The position numbers were made by a program, and so were the translations under genes. From NCBI GenBank assembly GCA_034110465.1, contig JAWUZD010000009.1, positions 310,001 to 374,000 of the forward strand: DNA of 64,000 nt, read 5' to 3'. This stretch comes from Aurantibacter sp034110465 (GTDB lineage: Bacteria; Bacteroidota; Bacteroidia; Flavobacteriales; Flavobacteriaceae). This document shows, piece by piece, positions 8,740 through 18,124 of the stretch. Position 1 is the stretch's first letter, and each line of letters opens with the position of its first letter. The notes beneath the pieces are model-generated. The model was given only the letters and a program-made list of their open reading frames with translations, was not told the origin of the DNA and did not search any database.

Positions 8740-9339
8740 ATGGCAAAAAGATCAGCACCAGAAGTTAATGCAGGCTCTATGGCTGACATTGCTTTCTTAT
8801 TACTAATTTTCTTTTTAGTTACAACAACTATAGCGGTAGATTCTGGTATTAATACTAAGTTGCCTCCTATAACTGAAGAAACGCCACCAATTAAAAAGCA
8901 GAAAAACATTTTCACTGTACAGATGAGTGCTGATGGACAGCTTTTAGTTGAGGAAAAATTAATGGATATTAAAGATTTGCGTCAAGCTGCTCTAGAGTTT
9001 ATTGATAATGGCGGTGGACAAGGAGATGATAAATGTACTTATTGTTCTGGTAAAAAAGATCCAAAATCATCTGACAATCCAAAAGCAGCAGTTATTTCTA
9101 TAACGCATGTTAGAGGTACAGAATATGGTCCTTTTATTACTGCTTACGATCAGTTAGCTGGAGCATATACTATTTTAAGAAATAAGTATGCGCAGAAAAA
9201 GTATAATAGATCTTTTACAGAAATGGAAGTTGCTATTAAAAAACCTGGTTCGGAATACCTAAGTAAAAAATTGAAAGCTAAGATAGATGAGGTTAAGGAA
9301 GCTTACCCTAGAATTATATCTAAAGCAGAACCTAAATAA
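8740..9339 (+). CDS. exbD: ExbD/TolR family protein with a periplasmic CxxC insertion
   Basis: The stator partner of ExbB. It has a short cytoplasmic tail, then one transmembrane helix (about residues 14-33) preceded by the ADIAFLLLIFFLV signature with the conserved membrane aspartate (Asp16), then a periplasmic domain. The 199-residue length exceeds the usual 135-150. Part of the excess is a loop near residues 90-112 carrying Cys99 and Cys102 as CTYC in a Gly/Asp/Lys-rich context. The start is 2 bases after the preceding stop, and a second ExbD gene follows 8 bases downstream. Confidence 0.88.
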   Translation: MAKRSAPEVNAGSMADIAFLLLIFFLVTTTIAVDSGINTKLPPITEETPPIKKQKNIFTVQMSADGQLLVEEKLMDIKDLRQAALEFIDNGGGQGDDKCTYCSGKKDPKSSDNPKAAVISITHVRGTEYGPFITAYDQLAGAYTILRNKYAQKKYNRSFTEMEVAIKKPGSEYLSKKLKAKIDEVKEAYPRIISKAEPK

Positions 9340-9347
9340 TTTTAACT

Positions 9348-9818
9348 ATGTCTAAATTTAAAAAGAAAGGTGGTAATGAGTTGCCAGCAATTTCTACAGC
9401 ATCTTTACCAGATATTGTTTTTATGCTTTTATTTTTCTTTATGGTAGCAACTGTAATGAGAGACAATAGTCTTAAAATTAAAAACAATTTACCATCTGCT
9501 TCAGAAGTTGAAAAACTTGAGAAAAAAAACTTAGTGATGTTTATTTATGCAGGTGCTCCTAGTGAAGCTTACAAAGGCGCAGGTACTGAGTCTAGAATAC
9601 AATTAAACGATAAGTTTGCAGAACCTAAAGATATTGCATCTTTTATTGCTTCTGAAAGAGCAACAAAAAGAGAGGAAGAACTTGATTATTTAATTACTGC
9701 ACTTAAAGTAGATAAAGAAACTAATATGGGTCTTGTGTCAGATATTGAACAAGAACTTCGTAAAGTAAATGCTCTTAAAATAAACTATACTACCAAAAAA
9801 GGTAGTGATATGAAATAA
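9348..9818 (+). CDS. exbD: Second ExbD/TolR family protein
   Basis: A 156-residue paralogue of the preceding ExbD. The N-terminal tail is basic (FKKKGGNE), followed by STASLPDIVFMLLFFFMVATVM with the membrane aspartate at residue 23 and one helix (about 22-39), then a periplasmic domain. Paired ExbD genes behind one ExbB are typical of Bacteroidota energiser clusters and suggest a heteromeric stator. An intrinsic terminator follows. Confidence 0.88.
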   Translation: MSKFKKKGGNELPAISTASLPDIVFMLLFFFMVATVMRDNSLKIKNNLPSASEVEKLEKKNLVMFIYAGAPSEAYKGAGTESRIQLNDKFAEPKDIASFIASERATKREEELDYLITALKVDKETNMGLVSDIEQELRKVNALKINYTTKKGSDMK

Positions 9819-9843
9819 TTTATTTTAAATCTTAATCTTATAG

Positions 9844-9880
9844 AAAGACGTTTTGATATATTCAAAACGTCTTTTCTTTT
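9844..9880 (+). terminator. Intrinsic terminator after the ExbBD genes
   Basis: A perfect 13-bp stem (9844-9856 with 9862-9874) over a five-base loop, ending in TTTTCTTTT. It separates the exbD genes from the following barrel gene. Confidence 0.85.
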
Positions 9881-9914
9881 TAGCTTATTTGAGTTAATAA
9901 TGTATCTTAGTCTT

Positions 9915-10613
9915 ATGAAAAAACTCTTATTTATTTTTTGTGCTTTTTTTGTATTTGGATTAGCTTCTGCGCAATCGGAATTACCAGAAAATACAGTTGT
10001 AGATTCTTTATTTAGAGAAGATCAATTTTATGTTGGTTTAACTTATAATATTTTATTAGAAAAACCTTCAGATTTATCTCAAAATGGATTTTCTACAGGA
10101 TTGCAAGTTGGTTTTATAAGAGATTTTCCAATATCTAAAGATAGAAAATTTGCAATTGGTTTAGGTTTGGGGCTTTCAACAAATTCATATAATCAGAATT
10201 TATTAATTAATAAGGAAAATAGTGCGTATACGTTTAATGTAATTACTGATGATGAATTAGCATTCACTAAAAATAAATTTTACACACATACTATTGATGT
10301 GCCATTAGAATTGAGATGGCGAAATGCAACACCAGATAATTATAAGTTTTGGCGAATTTACACAGGTATAAAGTTTAGTTATTTGTTTGCAAATGCTAGT
10401 AAATTCCAAGGCGATATAGGTAAGCTAAGATTTACTAATATAGATGTCTTTAATAAATTCCAATATGGAGCTACATTAAGTGCTGGTTATAATACATGGA
10501 ATTTTTATGTGTATTATGGATTAAATTCAATATTTGATAATCAGAAGTTAGATGACGGTTCTAATCTAGAAGTTTCTACAGTAAAGGTTGGATTTATTTT
10601 TTATATGTTTTAA
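9915..10613 (+). CDS. Outer-membrane beta-barrel protein (PorT-like)
   Basis: A predicted outer-membrane protein of 232 residues from the ATG at 9915, which begins the signal peptide MKKLLFIFCAFFVFGLASAQ. An in-frame ATG at 9900 would add five residues before the signal and is less likely. The mature part shows alternating beta strands rich in aromatic residues and ends in a typical terminal strand (VKVGFIFYMF). It resembles the outer-membrane beta-barrel family that includes PorT. The position after exbB-exbD suggests an energised envelope function, but PorT itself cannot be asserted. It converges on the next gene with a gap of 7 bases. Confidence 0.75.
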   Translation: MKKLLFIFCAFFVFGLASAQSELPENTVVDSLFREDQFYVGLTYNILLEKPSDLSQNGFSTGLQVGFIRDFPISKDRKFAIGLGLGLSTNSYNQNLLINKENSAYTFNVITDDELAFTKNKFYTHTIDVPLELRWRNATPDNYKFWRIYTGIKFSYLFANASKFQGDIGKLRFTNIDVFNKFQYGATLSAGYNTWNFYVYYGLNSIFDNQKLDDGSNLEVSTVKVGFIFYMF

Positions 10614-10620
10614 TTCATCG

Positions 10621-11226
10621 CTAAAACCAATAATTTATCATTATAATTTGAGGAAAAATTCCTAAAACACTTCCAACAAATAATTCTAAAACTGTATGTG
10701 CTTTTAAATACAATCTTGAAGTTGAAATGGCACCTATTAAAACACACATAAATGCAAGTGTTCCATTTATGTTAATACTATAATTTATAGATAGAAGTAC
10801 AAAAAAACTAAATACACCAGTTACTGCAATTAAATGAATACTTGCTTTAAAACTTAGTATGGCTAAAATTAAACAGCTTAATGTTGACATTAAAACGGCT
10901 ATGAAAAAAAAGTGTAATTCTATAAGTTGAGATGCTGGAAAAACCCTAAAAATTATAACAATTAGAATAAAACTATTTATTATTAATGGCAGTATGCGCT
11001 CTTTAGAGCTCTGTAAATAAATAGTTTTAGCCTTTCCTAACGTCTTTAGTAAGTAGAATGCTAAAACCGGTAAAATAACACTTAAAATACCTAAAGAGAT
11101 TAATTTAGAATATATAAGTTCTTTAGGTAGAAAGCGTGGCGATTTAGAAAAGTAAAATACCACCCCTATTAGTGGCATAAAAATAGGGTGAAATATAAAC
11201 GATATACTTTTTAGAATAAAATGCAC
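10621..11226 (-). CDS. Multipass membrane protein with PAP2-like C-terminal motif
   Basis: A 201-residue protein with five or six hydrophobic segments. Near the C-terminus, SRLYLKAHTVLELFVGSVLG resembles the third motif of PAP2 phosphatases (Ser-Arg, then His, then an acid residue and a small Gly-rich helix). The first PAP2 motif is only vaguely present (KTIYLQSSKER near residue 70), so catalytic activity is uncertain. Its start abuts the end of rpoN, sharing base 11226, so it is probably translated with rpoN. Confidence 0.65.
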   Translation of the reverse strand: MHFILKSISFIFHPIFMPLIGVVFYFSKSPRFLPKELIYSKLISLGILSVILPVLAFYLLKTLGKAKTIYLQSSKERILPLIINSFILIVIIFRVFPASQLIELHFFFIAVLMSTLSCLILAILSFKASIHLIAVTGVFSFFVLLSINYSININGTLAFMCVLIGAISTSRLYLKAHTVLELFVGSVLGIFPQIIMINYWF

Positions 11227-12683
11227 TAAATTTTCTTTCTTAATCTTGCAACAGGTAAATCTAATTGCTCTCTGTATTTAGCCACAGTTCTTCTTGCTAT
11301 TGGATAGCCTTTTTCTTTGAGGATTTTCGCTAAACCTTCATCTGTATGTGGTTTCTTTTTGTCTTCTTCCTCAATAACTGTTTCTAATATTTTTTTAATT
11401 TCACGAGTAGAAACTTCTTCACCTTTATCGTTAGTCATAGATTCACTAAAGAATTCTTTAATTAATTTAGTTCCATAAGGTGTGTCTACATATTTACTAT
11501 TTGCTACACGAGAAACAGTAGAAACATCCATTTCTATCTCGTCTGCAATGTCTTTAAGAATCATTGGTTTTAAATTTCGCTCATCACCAGTTAAGAAGAA
11601 CTTTTTCTGATAATGCATAATTGCACTCATAGTAACAAATAAAGTCTGCTGACGTTGCTTAATAGCTTCAATAAACCATTTTGCAGCATCTAATTTCTGT
11701 TTTATAAATTGTACGGCATCTTTTTGAGATTTAGATTTCTTGTTACCTTCTTTGTAACCTTTCATCATGTTGCTATATTCTCTAGAAACGTGTAATTCTG
11801 GAGCATTTCTTCCGTTAAGCGTTAGCTCTAATTGGCCTTCTACAATTTTAATTGCAAAATCTGGAACTACGTGTTCTGCTCTGCGGTTATTTCCGGCATA
11901 AGATCCTCCAGGCTTAGGGTTTAAGCGTTCTACTTCGTGAATAGCATCTTTCAATTGTAATTCAGAAATATCAAATTTATGCATTAACTTTTTGTAATGT
12001 TTTTTTGTGAATTTCTCAAATCCATCATCAATAAGTTTAATCGCTAATTCTATATCCGGTGTTTTTGGTTTTCTATGTAGTTGAATACTTAAACATTCTT
12101 GCAAAGAACGCGCGCCAACTCCAGCAGGATCTAACTGATGAACTATTTTTAGTACTTTTTCTACTTTTTCTTCTTCTGTATAAATACTTTGGGTGAAAGC
12201 TAAATCGTCTACTATATCTATTAATTCTCTTCTTATATAGCCACTTTCGTCTACGCTACCAACTAGGAATTCAGCAATTGTATATTCTGTATCGTCTAAT
12301 CGGTATGTGTTTAACTGATTGATTAAAGATTGTGTAAACGAAGTTCCTGCAGCATAAGGCATTGTTTTTTCTTCATCGTCTGCACTGTAATTATTTGCAC
12401 TTGTTCTGTAATCTGGGATTTCATCATCACTTAAATAATCATCTACATTTATCTCATCGTTTCCAATACTTTCGCTATCATCAAATTCGTCGTTCGAGTT
12501 ATCAAAATCATCAAACTCATCTGTGTTGTCTTCTTTTCCGCTATCTAAAGCTGGATTTTCTTCTAACTCTTGTTTTAAACGTTGTTCAAAAGCTTGTGTA
12601 GGCAACTGAATCAGTTTCATTAACTGAATTTGTTGCGGAGACAATTTTTGTGATAATTTGAAGTTTAGAAACTGTTTAAGCAT
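11226..12683 (-). CDS. rpoN: RNA polymerase sigma-54 factor
   Basis: Directs RNA polymerase to -24/-12 promoters, with enhancer-binding ATPases as activators. The 485-residue protein has all family parts. Region I is Gln/Leu-rich (LSQKLSPQQIQLMKLIQLP, about residues 10-28). An acidic region II follows (about 45-100), then the core-binding domain, the HTH region and the RpoN box ARRTVAKYRE (463-472). The 3' end overlaps the PAP2-like gene by one base. No clear enhancer-binding protein is encoded in this window. Confidence 0.95.
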   Translation of the reverse strand: MLKQFLNFKLSQKLSPQQIQLMKLIQLPTQAFEQRLKQELEENPALDSGKEDNTDEFDDFDNSNDEFDDSESIGNDEINVDDYLSDDEIPDYRTSANNYSADDEEKTMPYAAGTSFTQSLINQLNTYRLDDTEYTIAEFLVGSVDESGYIRRELIDIVDDLAFTQSIYTEEEKVEKVLKIVHQLDPAGVGARSLQECLSIQLHRKPKTPDIELAIKLIDDGFEKFTKKHYKKLMHKFDISELQLKDAIHEVERLNPKPGGSYAGNNRRAEHVVPDFAIKIVEGQLELTLNGRNAPELHVSREYSNMMKGYKEGNKKSKSQKDAVQFIKQKLDAAKWFIEAIKQRQQTLFVTMSAIMHYQKKFFLTGDERNLKPMILKDIADEIEMDVSTVSRVANSKYVDTPYGTKLIKEFFSESMTNDKGEEVSTREIKKILETVIEEEDKKKPHTDEGLAKILKEKGYPIARRTVAKYREQLDLPVARLRKKI

Positions 12684-12788
12684 AGGTTTTCTGATAAAAG
12701 ACTAAAGTAAAAAAAACTATTCAGATATTTGATTTTAATGTTATGTTTTAAGATGAATTTTAATTTTTAGAAGTATTTTTTTAATGCA

Positions 12789-12829
12789 TAAAAAAGCCCA
12801 ATCAAATTTTAATTATGATTGGGCTTTTG
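12789..12829 (-). terminator. Intrinsic terminator after asnS
   Basis: Inverted repeat AAAAGCCCAATCA (12792-12804) and TGATTGGGCTTTT (12816-12828) around an A/T loop. Read on the - strand it ends in a T-run, 23 bases after the asnS stop. The symmetry could make it work in both directions. Confidence 0.85.
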
Positions 12830-12851
12830 AATATGAAAACTATTGCTTGTT

Positions 12852-14282
12852 TTAAAACTCTGCGTTTTGTGGTGTTCTTGGGTAAGGTATTACGTCTCTA
12901 ATGTTTGTCATTCCTGTTACAAACATTACTAAGCGCTCAAAACCTAAACCAAAACCAGAATGCACAGCTGTTCCGTATTTACGTAAATCTAAATACCACC
13001 ATAATTCTTCTTCAGAAATATCTAAAGCAGCCATTTTTTCTTTTAAAACGTCTAAACGTTCTTCACGTTGAGATCCACCAACAATTTCTCCAATTCCAGG
13101 GAATAAGATGTCCATTGCTCTTACGGTTTTTCCATCTTCATTTAAACGCATATAGAATGCTTTAATATCTGCTGGATAATCAAATAAAATTACAGGACAT
13201 TTAAAGTGTTTTTCAACTAAAAAACGTTCGTGTTCAGATTGTAAATCTGCGCCCCATTCTTCAATGATATAGTTAAATTTCTTCTTTTTATTAGGCTTAG
13301 AGTTTCTTAGAATATCTATAGCTTCTGTATAACTTACACGTTTAAAGTTGTTTTCTGTGACAAAAGTTAATTTCTCTGTTAAACTTAACTCGCTACGTTC
13401 TGCTTGTGGTTTTGTTTTTTCTTCGTCTAATAAACGGTCATTTAAAAAAGCAATATCTTCTTTGTTATGCTCTAAAACATAAGCAATAACCGATTTCATA
13501 AAGTCTTCTGCTAAATCCATATTTCCTGCTAAATCCATAAAAGCAACTTCTGGTTCAATCATCCAAAATTCGGATAAATGACGAGATGTATTAGAGTTTT
13601 CAGCTCTAAAGGTTGGTCCAAACGTATATACTTTACCTAAAGACATTGCAAACGTTTCTGCTTCTAATTGTCCAGAAACAGTAAGGTTTGTTTCTTTTCC
13701 AAAAAAGTCTTCTTTGTGGTTTACAGAACCATCATCGTTTAATGGCGGATTCTTTTGATCTAAAGTACTTACTCTAAAAGTTTCTCCTGCACCTTCAGCA
13801 TCACTTGCCGTAATAATTGGCGTATGCATGTAGTTAAATCCATTCTCGTTAAAATACTTATGGATAGCAAAAGATAAAGACGAACGCAAACGCATTACAG
13901 CACTAAATGTATTTGTTCTTGTACGTAAATGTGCATTTTCTCTTAAAAATTCAAACGAGTGTTTTTTAGGCTGAATTGGATATGTTTCAGGATCAGAATC
14001 ACCTAAAATTTCCAATTTAGAAACTACTATTTCTACGCTTTGCTCTTTACCTTGGCTTTCTATAAGTTCTCCTTTGATACAAACCGCAGCACCAGTGGTA
14101 ATACGCTTTAAAGTATCTTCGTCTGTGTTTTCAAAATCTACAACACATTGAATGTTGTTTAGAGTAGAACCATCGTTAAGTGCTACAAAACGATTAGCTC
14201 TGAAGGTTCTAACCCAACCTTTAATTTCAACCTCTTGTAAAGGCTGACTTTTTAATAATTGTGCGACAGTTATATTGGTCAT
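12852..14282 (-). CDS. asnS: Asparaginyl-tRNA synthetase
   Basis: A class II synthetase that charges tRNA-Asn. The 476-residue protein has an N-terminal OB-fold anticodon-binding domain (about residues 1-105), then the class II core with TFRAENSNTSRHLSEFWMIEPE near 229-250 (motif 2 region) and GFGLGFERLVMFVTGM near 445-460 (motif 3). It ends with the usual IRDVIPYPRTP. With aspS also in the window, the organism can charge Asn directly. It lies 26 bases downstream of the exporter gene. Confidence 0.95.
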   Translation of the reverse strand: MTNITVAQLLKSQPLQEVEIKGWVRTFRANRFVALNDGSTLNNIQCVVDFENTDEDTLKRITTGAAVCIKGELIESQGKEQSVEIVVSKLEILGDSDPETYPIQPKKHSFEFLRENAHLRTRTNTFSAVMRLRSSLSFAIHKYFNENGFNYMHTPIITASDAEGAGETFRVSTLDQKNPPLNDDGSVNHKEDFFGKETNLTVSGQLEAETFAMSLGKVYTFGPTFRAENSNTSRHLSEFWMIEPEVAFMDLAGNMDLAEDFMKSVIAYVLEHNKEDIAFLNDRLLDEEKTKPQAERSELSLTEKLTFVTENNFKRVSYTEAIDILRNSKPNKKKKFNYIIEEWGADLQSEHERFLVEKHFKCPVILFDYPADIKAFYMRLNEDGKTVRAMDILFPGIGEIVGGSQREERLDVLKEKMAALDISEEELWWYLDLRKYGTAVHSGFGLGFERLVMFVTGMTNIRDVIPYPRTPQNAEF

Positions 14283-14308
14283 ATTTTTATGTTTTACTAG
14301 TAAATTAG

Positions 14309-16720
14309 TTACGATACTTGATCTTCTGTATCGTCTTCATCTTCACTTGGAATAATATTAATTGATGGTTTTTTTAAGACTTCTTTGTTAGCAATACTTC
14401 GTTCTAAAGACAGTAATAATGAAGGTAATAATAATAAATTTGAAAGCATTGCAAACAATAATGTTACAGAAACTAAAGCTCCTAAAGCAACAGTTCCACC
14501 AAAGTTTGAAATGGTAAATACCGAGAAACCAAAGAATAAAACAATAGACGTATAGAACATACTTACACCAGTTTCACGTAAGGCTGCATATACAGATTTT
14601 TTAATCTTCCAATTATTGGCTTGTAATTCTTGTCGGTATTTAGCTAAAAAATGTATGGTATCATCTACCGAAATTCCAAAAGCAATACTAAAAACTAATA
14701 TAGTTGATGGTTTTATTGGAACACCTAAATAGCCCATTAATCCTGCAGTAACTACTAATGGCAATAAATTTGGTATTAAAGACACAATTATCATTCTAAA
14801 CGAACGAAACATAAATGCCATAAATAACGATATTAGAAAAATAGCTAGAGTTAGTGACAATGCTAAATTTTTGACTAAATAAGTGGTTCCTTTTTGAAAA
14901 ACTAAAGCTTTTCCTGTTAAGATAACTTCAAAACGTTCTTCTGGAAATAATTTATCTATTTTCTTTTGAATTTCTGATTCAATACTAACCATTTTGTCGG
15001 TTCCAACATCTTTCATAAATGTTGTTATTCTTGCATATTGACCTGTGCTATCTACAAAATTACCTAACAGATTAACATCTGTATTTCCAGAGTTTTTTAC
15101 ATAAGATAAAATAAAACTATTCTCTTGGCTAGTTGGTAATTGGTAATACTTAGGGTTTCCATTATAATAGGCTTGCTTAGCATATTTTACTAAGCTAACA
15201 ACAGAAATAGGTTTAGAGAGTTCTGGAATATCGTTAATAGTTTCTTCAAGCTCATTCATTCGTTTTAAGTTGGCTAATTTTAAAACGCCTTTTTTACGCT
15301 TGGTATCTATCATTATTTCTAATGGCATAATACCATTAAACTCTTCTTCAAAAAAACGGATATCTTCAAAAAACTCTGTTTTTTTAGGCATATCTTCTAT
15401 TAAGCTTCCAGAAACTTTTATTTGATAGATTCCAATAATAGAAATTATAATTAAAGCTAAGGATACGCAGTAAATTGTAATACGATTATGGCGTACCATT
15501 TTCTCCATCCAATCTACAAATCCTTCAATCCATTTTTTATTTAAATGCTCTAAATGGCGTTCTTTAGGATAAGGTAAATAGGTGTAAAGAATAGGTATAA
15601 TAAGTAAGCACAATATAAAAATAGAAATAATACTTAAAGAAGCAACAACACCAAATTCCTTTAATAATTTGCTTTCTGTAATAATAAACGTTGCAAAACC
15701 AGATGCTGTTGTAACGTTTGTCATTAATGTTGCATTACCAACTTTAGTAATAACACGTTGTAAAGATTTTACTTTGTTTCCGTGAAGCTTAACTTCGTGT
15801 TGGTATTTATTAATTAGGAAAATACAATTTGGAATTCCAATAACAATAATTAATGGCGGAATTAATGCCGTAAGAACAGTAATTTCATAGTTAAGAAATC
15901 CTAGGATTCCTACAGTCCACATAACACCAATACAAACAACGATTAAAGATATAAATGTTGCACGAAATGATCTAAAAAAGATAAAGAATATTAGTGAAGT
16001 AACAAATAATGCTGCTAAAACAAATAAACCAATCTCATCAACAATATTTTTAGCGTTTAAAGTTCTAATGTATGGCATTCCAGACACGCGAACATTAACG
16101 CTGTATTGATCTTCAAAAGCTTTTATTTTTGGAATAACAACATCCAAAACAAAGTTTTTTCGTGCTGGTGTATTAACAATATCTTTTTTTAAGTAGATAG
16201 CAGATCGAATGGTTTTAACTTCAGCATTATTGAATAAGAAGTTATCGTAAAATGGATATTTTTCAAATAAATCAGATTTTAAAACCTTCAACTCTTCTTT
16301 AGTAGAAACACTATCTGTAATAAAAGGTTCTAATTTAAATTGTTGATTTTCAGTATCCTTTATAAGTTTTTTTAGGTCTTTTATAGAAACTACAGATTCT
16401 ACATTAGGGTCTTTTTTAAAATCGTCCGCAAGTTTGTTCCAGGCGTTTAAAGTTTCTACGGTAAATAGTTTATCGTCTTTAACTCCAAGAATTATAAGGT
16501 TTCCTTCTTCACCAAAAACCTTAAGGAAGTTTTTGTAAGTTAGATTTACTTCATGATCGTCTGGAAGTAAATTTGCTTCTGTATGCGTAAATTTTAAATA
16601 TTTCCATTGCGTACTTAGTAGGATCGTTATAGCTATAACACCTAGTAAGATAATAATTTTGTTTCTTAGAATGAGTCTTGCTAACACATCCCAAAAATTT
16701 TTAGAAAATAATTTTAACAT
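14309..16720 (-). CDS. RND/MMPL-type membrane transporter
   Basis: A large inner-membrane transporter (803 residues from the ATG at 16720) of the MMPL branch of the RND superfamily. Two halves each have one N-terminal helix, a large periplasmic domain and a five-helix bundle, with helix clusters near residues 15-40, 230-385, 420-440 and 640-780. The motif GISVDDTIHFLAKYR in the second half is typical. The open frame extends to a TTG at 16741, but that codon lies in a TACCTTTG -7-like element, so the shorter start is preferred. The substrate is unknown; lipids or hydrophobic compounds are usual for the family. Confidence 0.85.
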   Translation of the reverse strand: MLKLFSKNFWDVLARLILRNKIIILLGVIAITILLSTQWKYLKFTHTEANLLPDDHEVNLTYKNFLKVFGEEGNLIILGVKDDKLFTVETLNAWNKLADDFKKDPNVESVVSIKDLKKLIKDTENQQFKLEPFITDSVSTKEELKVLKSDLFEKYPFYDNFLFNNAEVKTIRSAIYLKKDIVNTPARKNFVLDVVIPKIKAFEDQYSVNVRVSGMPYIRTLNAKNIVDEIGLFVLAALFVTSLIFFIFFRSFRATFISLIVVCIGVMWTVGILGFLNYEITVLTALIPPLIIVIGIPNCIFLINKYQHEVKLHGNKVKSLQRVITKVGNATLMTNVTTASGFATFIITESKLLKEFGVVASLSIISIFILCLLIIPILYTYLPYPKERHLEHLNKKWIEGFVDWMEKMVRHNRITIYCVSLALIIISIIGIYQIKVSGSLIEDMPKKTEFFEDIRFFEEEFNGIMPLEIMIDTKRKKGVLKLANLKRMNELEETINDIPELSKPISVVSLVKYAKQAYYNGNPKYYQLPTSQENSFILSYVKNSGNTDVNLLGNFVDSTGQYARITTFMKDVGTDKMVSIESEIQKKIDKLFPEERFEVILTGKALVFQKGTTYLVKNLALSLTLAIFLISLFMAFMFRSFRMIIVSLIPNLLPLVVTAGLMGYLGVPIKPSTILVFSIAFGISVDDTIHFLAKYRQELQANNWKIKKSVYAALRETGVSMFYTSIVLFFGFSVFTISNFGGTVALGALVSVTLLFAMLSNLLLLPSLLLSLERSIANKEVLKKPSINIIPSEDEDDTEDQVS

Positions 16721-16783
16721 ATCGCTTATAAAACAGCGCAAAGGTAGGGAAAATGACGTTATAATTTCCTTAAAAGAGTGAGA

Positions 16784-18040
16784 TTATAATGTAATATTAA
16801 AAGTGAATTTAATAGCAATATTGTCTTCTTCGTCTGGTAAGTGGTATGCGCCATATCTGTAAGTTGTGCTAAGTCCAAAACCAAACAATAATTTATTTAA
16901 TTCTAACCCAGCTTCAGTGTATCCTTTTTCTAAAGATCCAAAGGTTACACCATCGTGTCTTTCAAGATTGCCTACACTACCAAAAGCTATTCTATTTATT
17001 AAGACCAATTGTGGATTAAACAATCTTGCAATATGAAAAGGTTTAAAGTAATGTTTTGCGATAATTGTTGTGAATTTATCTGAGAAAAACTCATTGAAAT
17101 ACATTGTTTCGAAACTATTAATGCCAGCTACTGTAAAACGTTGCAATACAGTTTCTTTTCTAATGTTATTAGGATAAGCGTGATACAAATCGGTTAAAGG
17201 CGTATCTCCATTTGTAAATCCTGCGGTAAGTGTAATTATAGAAAAAGCGTCTTTACTTTTATAATTAACTTTGTGAACTGTTCTAAAATCTAGTTTTGAA
17301 AAATTAAAATCAGCATTTAAAATATTTTTAAAACTTTTAGTGTATTGAAACGTAAATTGAGGATAACCATTTTTAGTTACTTTATTTTTTTCTAAATCTA
17401 TTTCAGAAAACGGATTCCATTGTAAAGCTATTTTAGCAGTCGTAGTTTCAAAAAATTCATAAGCGCTATTATCTAACCTGAAAGTATATCCATAAGTTGG
17501 ATCAATATTACTAATAGCAAACTCAACTTCAGTAATTATCTTTTTATCAATTTCATGCTCTATAGATATGCGGTTTGTTTGGTGCTTATGAAATAAGTCT
17601 ATATTTAATAATCGGGGTTCAAAAAAGGTGAATAAGCGCTTGTCCAAAATAAACTTAGTACTTCCCGTTTCTGTTAAATCATCTGTAAAAGAATAGTTAA
17701 TCCAAGTATTGTGTACTTTATTTACTCTAAATCCACCGCCAATACTATACTTAATTTCTTTATCTACAAAGCCGTAAACCGTATAGCCGTTTACTCTATA
17801 TTTTTCTGATAACGTATTGTTTGTTTCTCCGCCTAGCCCAGTTCTGAATCCTTCGTATTGGTTGTATTTAACCAAGTATTTTAGGTCTAAATTAAATAAT
17901 TTTGAAGGTAAGAATCCTTGGCCTAATTGTTTAATAAACATAGTGCGCTTAATAGAATCATTTTTTAACCTATCATTTTCTTGAGCTATAGTTGTAGCAC
18001 ATATTAAAAAAATAAAGATATAGATGATTTTAAGACGCAT
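16784..18040 (-). CDS. DUF5686-like outer-membrane barrel protein
   Basis: A 418-residue secreted protein with a signal peptide (MRLKIIYIFIFLICATTIAQ). The rest reads as a long beta barrel and ends in a typical C-terminal strand (IAIKFTFNITL). It resembles the C-terminal barrel of DUF5686 proteins in segments such as FETMYFNEFFSDKF and LFNPQLVLINRIAFG. Usual DUF5686 proteins are about 800 residues with an N-terminal carboxypeptidase-regulatory-like domain, which is absent here. The signal peptide is intact and a terminator lies upstream, so this is a short form rather than a recent truncation. It is probably co-transcribed with the exporter 63 bases downstream. Confidence 0.65.
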   Translation of the reverse strand: MRLKIIYIFIFLICATTIAQENDRLKNDSIKRTMFIKQLGQGFLPSKLFNLDLKYLVKYNQYEGFRTGLGGETNNTLSEKYRVNGYTVYGFVDKEIKYSIGGGFRVNKVHNTWINYSFTDDLTETGSTKFILDKRLFTFFEPRLLNIDLFHKHQTNRISIEHEIDKKIITEVEFAISNIDPTYGYTFRLDNSAYEFFETTTAKIALQWNPFSEIDLEKNKVTKNGYPQFTFQYTKSFKNILNADFNFSKLDFRTVHKVNYKSKDAFSIITLTAGFTNGDTPLTDLYHAYPNNIRKETVLQRFTVAGINSFETMYFNEFFSDKFTTIIAKHYFKPFHIARLFNPQLVLINRIAFGSVGNLERHDGVTFGSLEKGYTEAGLELNKLLFGFGLSTTYRYGAYHLPDEEDNIAIKFTFNITL

Positions 18041-18091
18041 TAGTTTGAATAATGATAAATAATTTTAGTAAGTTTAAACCTAGTTCTTTTA

Positions 18092-18121
18092 CAAAAAAAA
18101 GCGACTAGATTGTCGCTTTAT
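18092..18121 (-). terminator. Intrinsic terminator after frr
   Basis: Inverted repeat AAAGCGAC (18098-18105) and GTCGCTTT (18112-18119) with a six-base loop. On the - strand it is followed by a T-run (18092-18100 complement), just after the frr stop at 18125. Confidence 0.85.
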
Positions 18122-18124
18122 AAA

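Noticed and set aside
12362..12601. Open frame on the + strand rich in His and Leu
   Set aside because: It is the reverse reading of the acidic region of rpoN and has no independent support.
16721..16741. Upstream TTG start for the RND/MMPL exporter
   Set aside because: The TTG overlaps a TACCTTTG -7-like element and the added residues are not conserved-looking; the ATG at 16720 is preferred.
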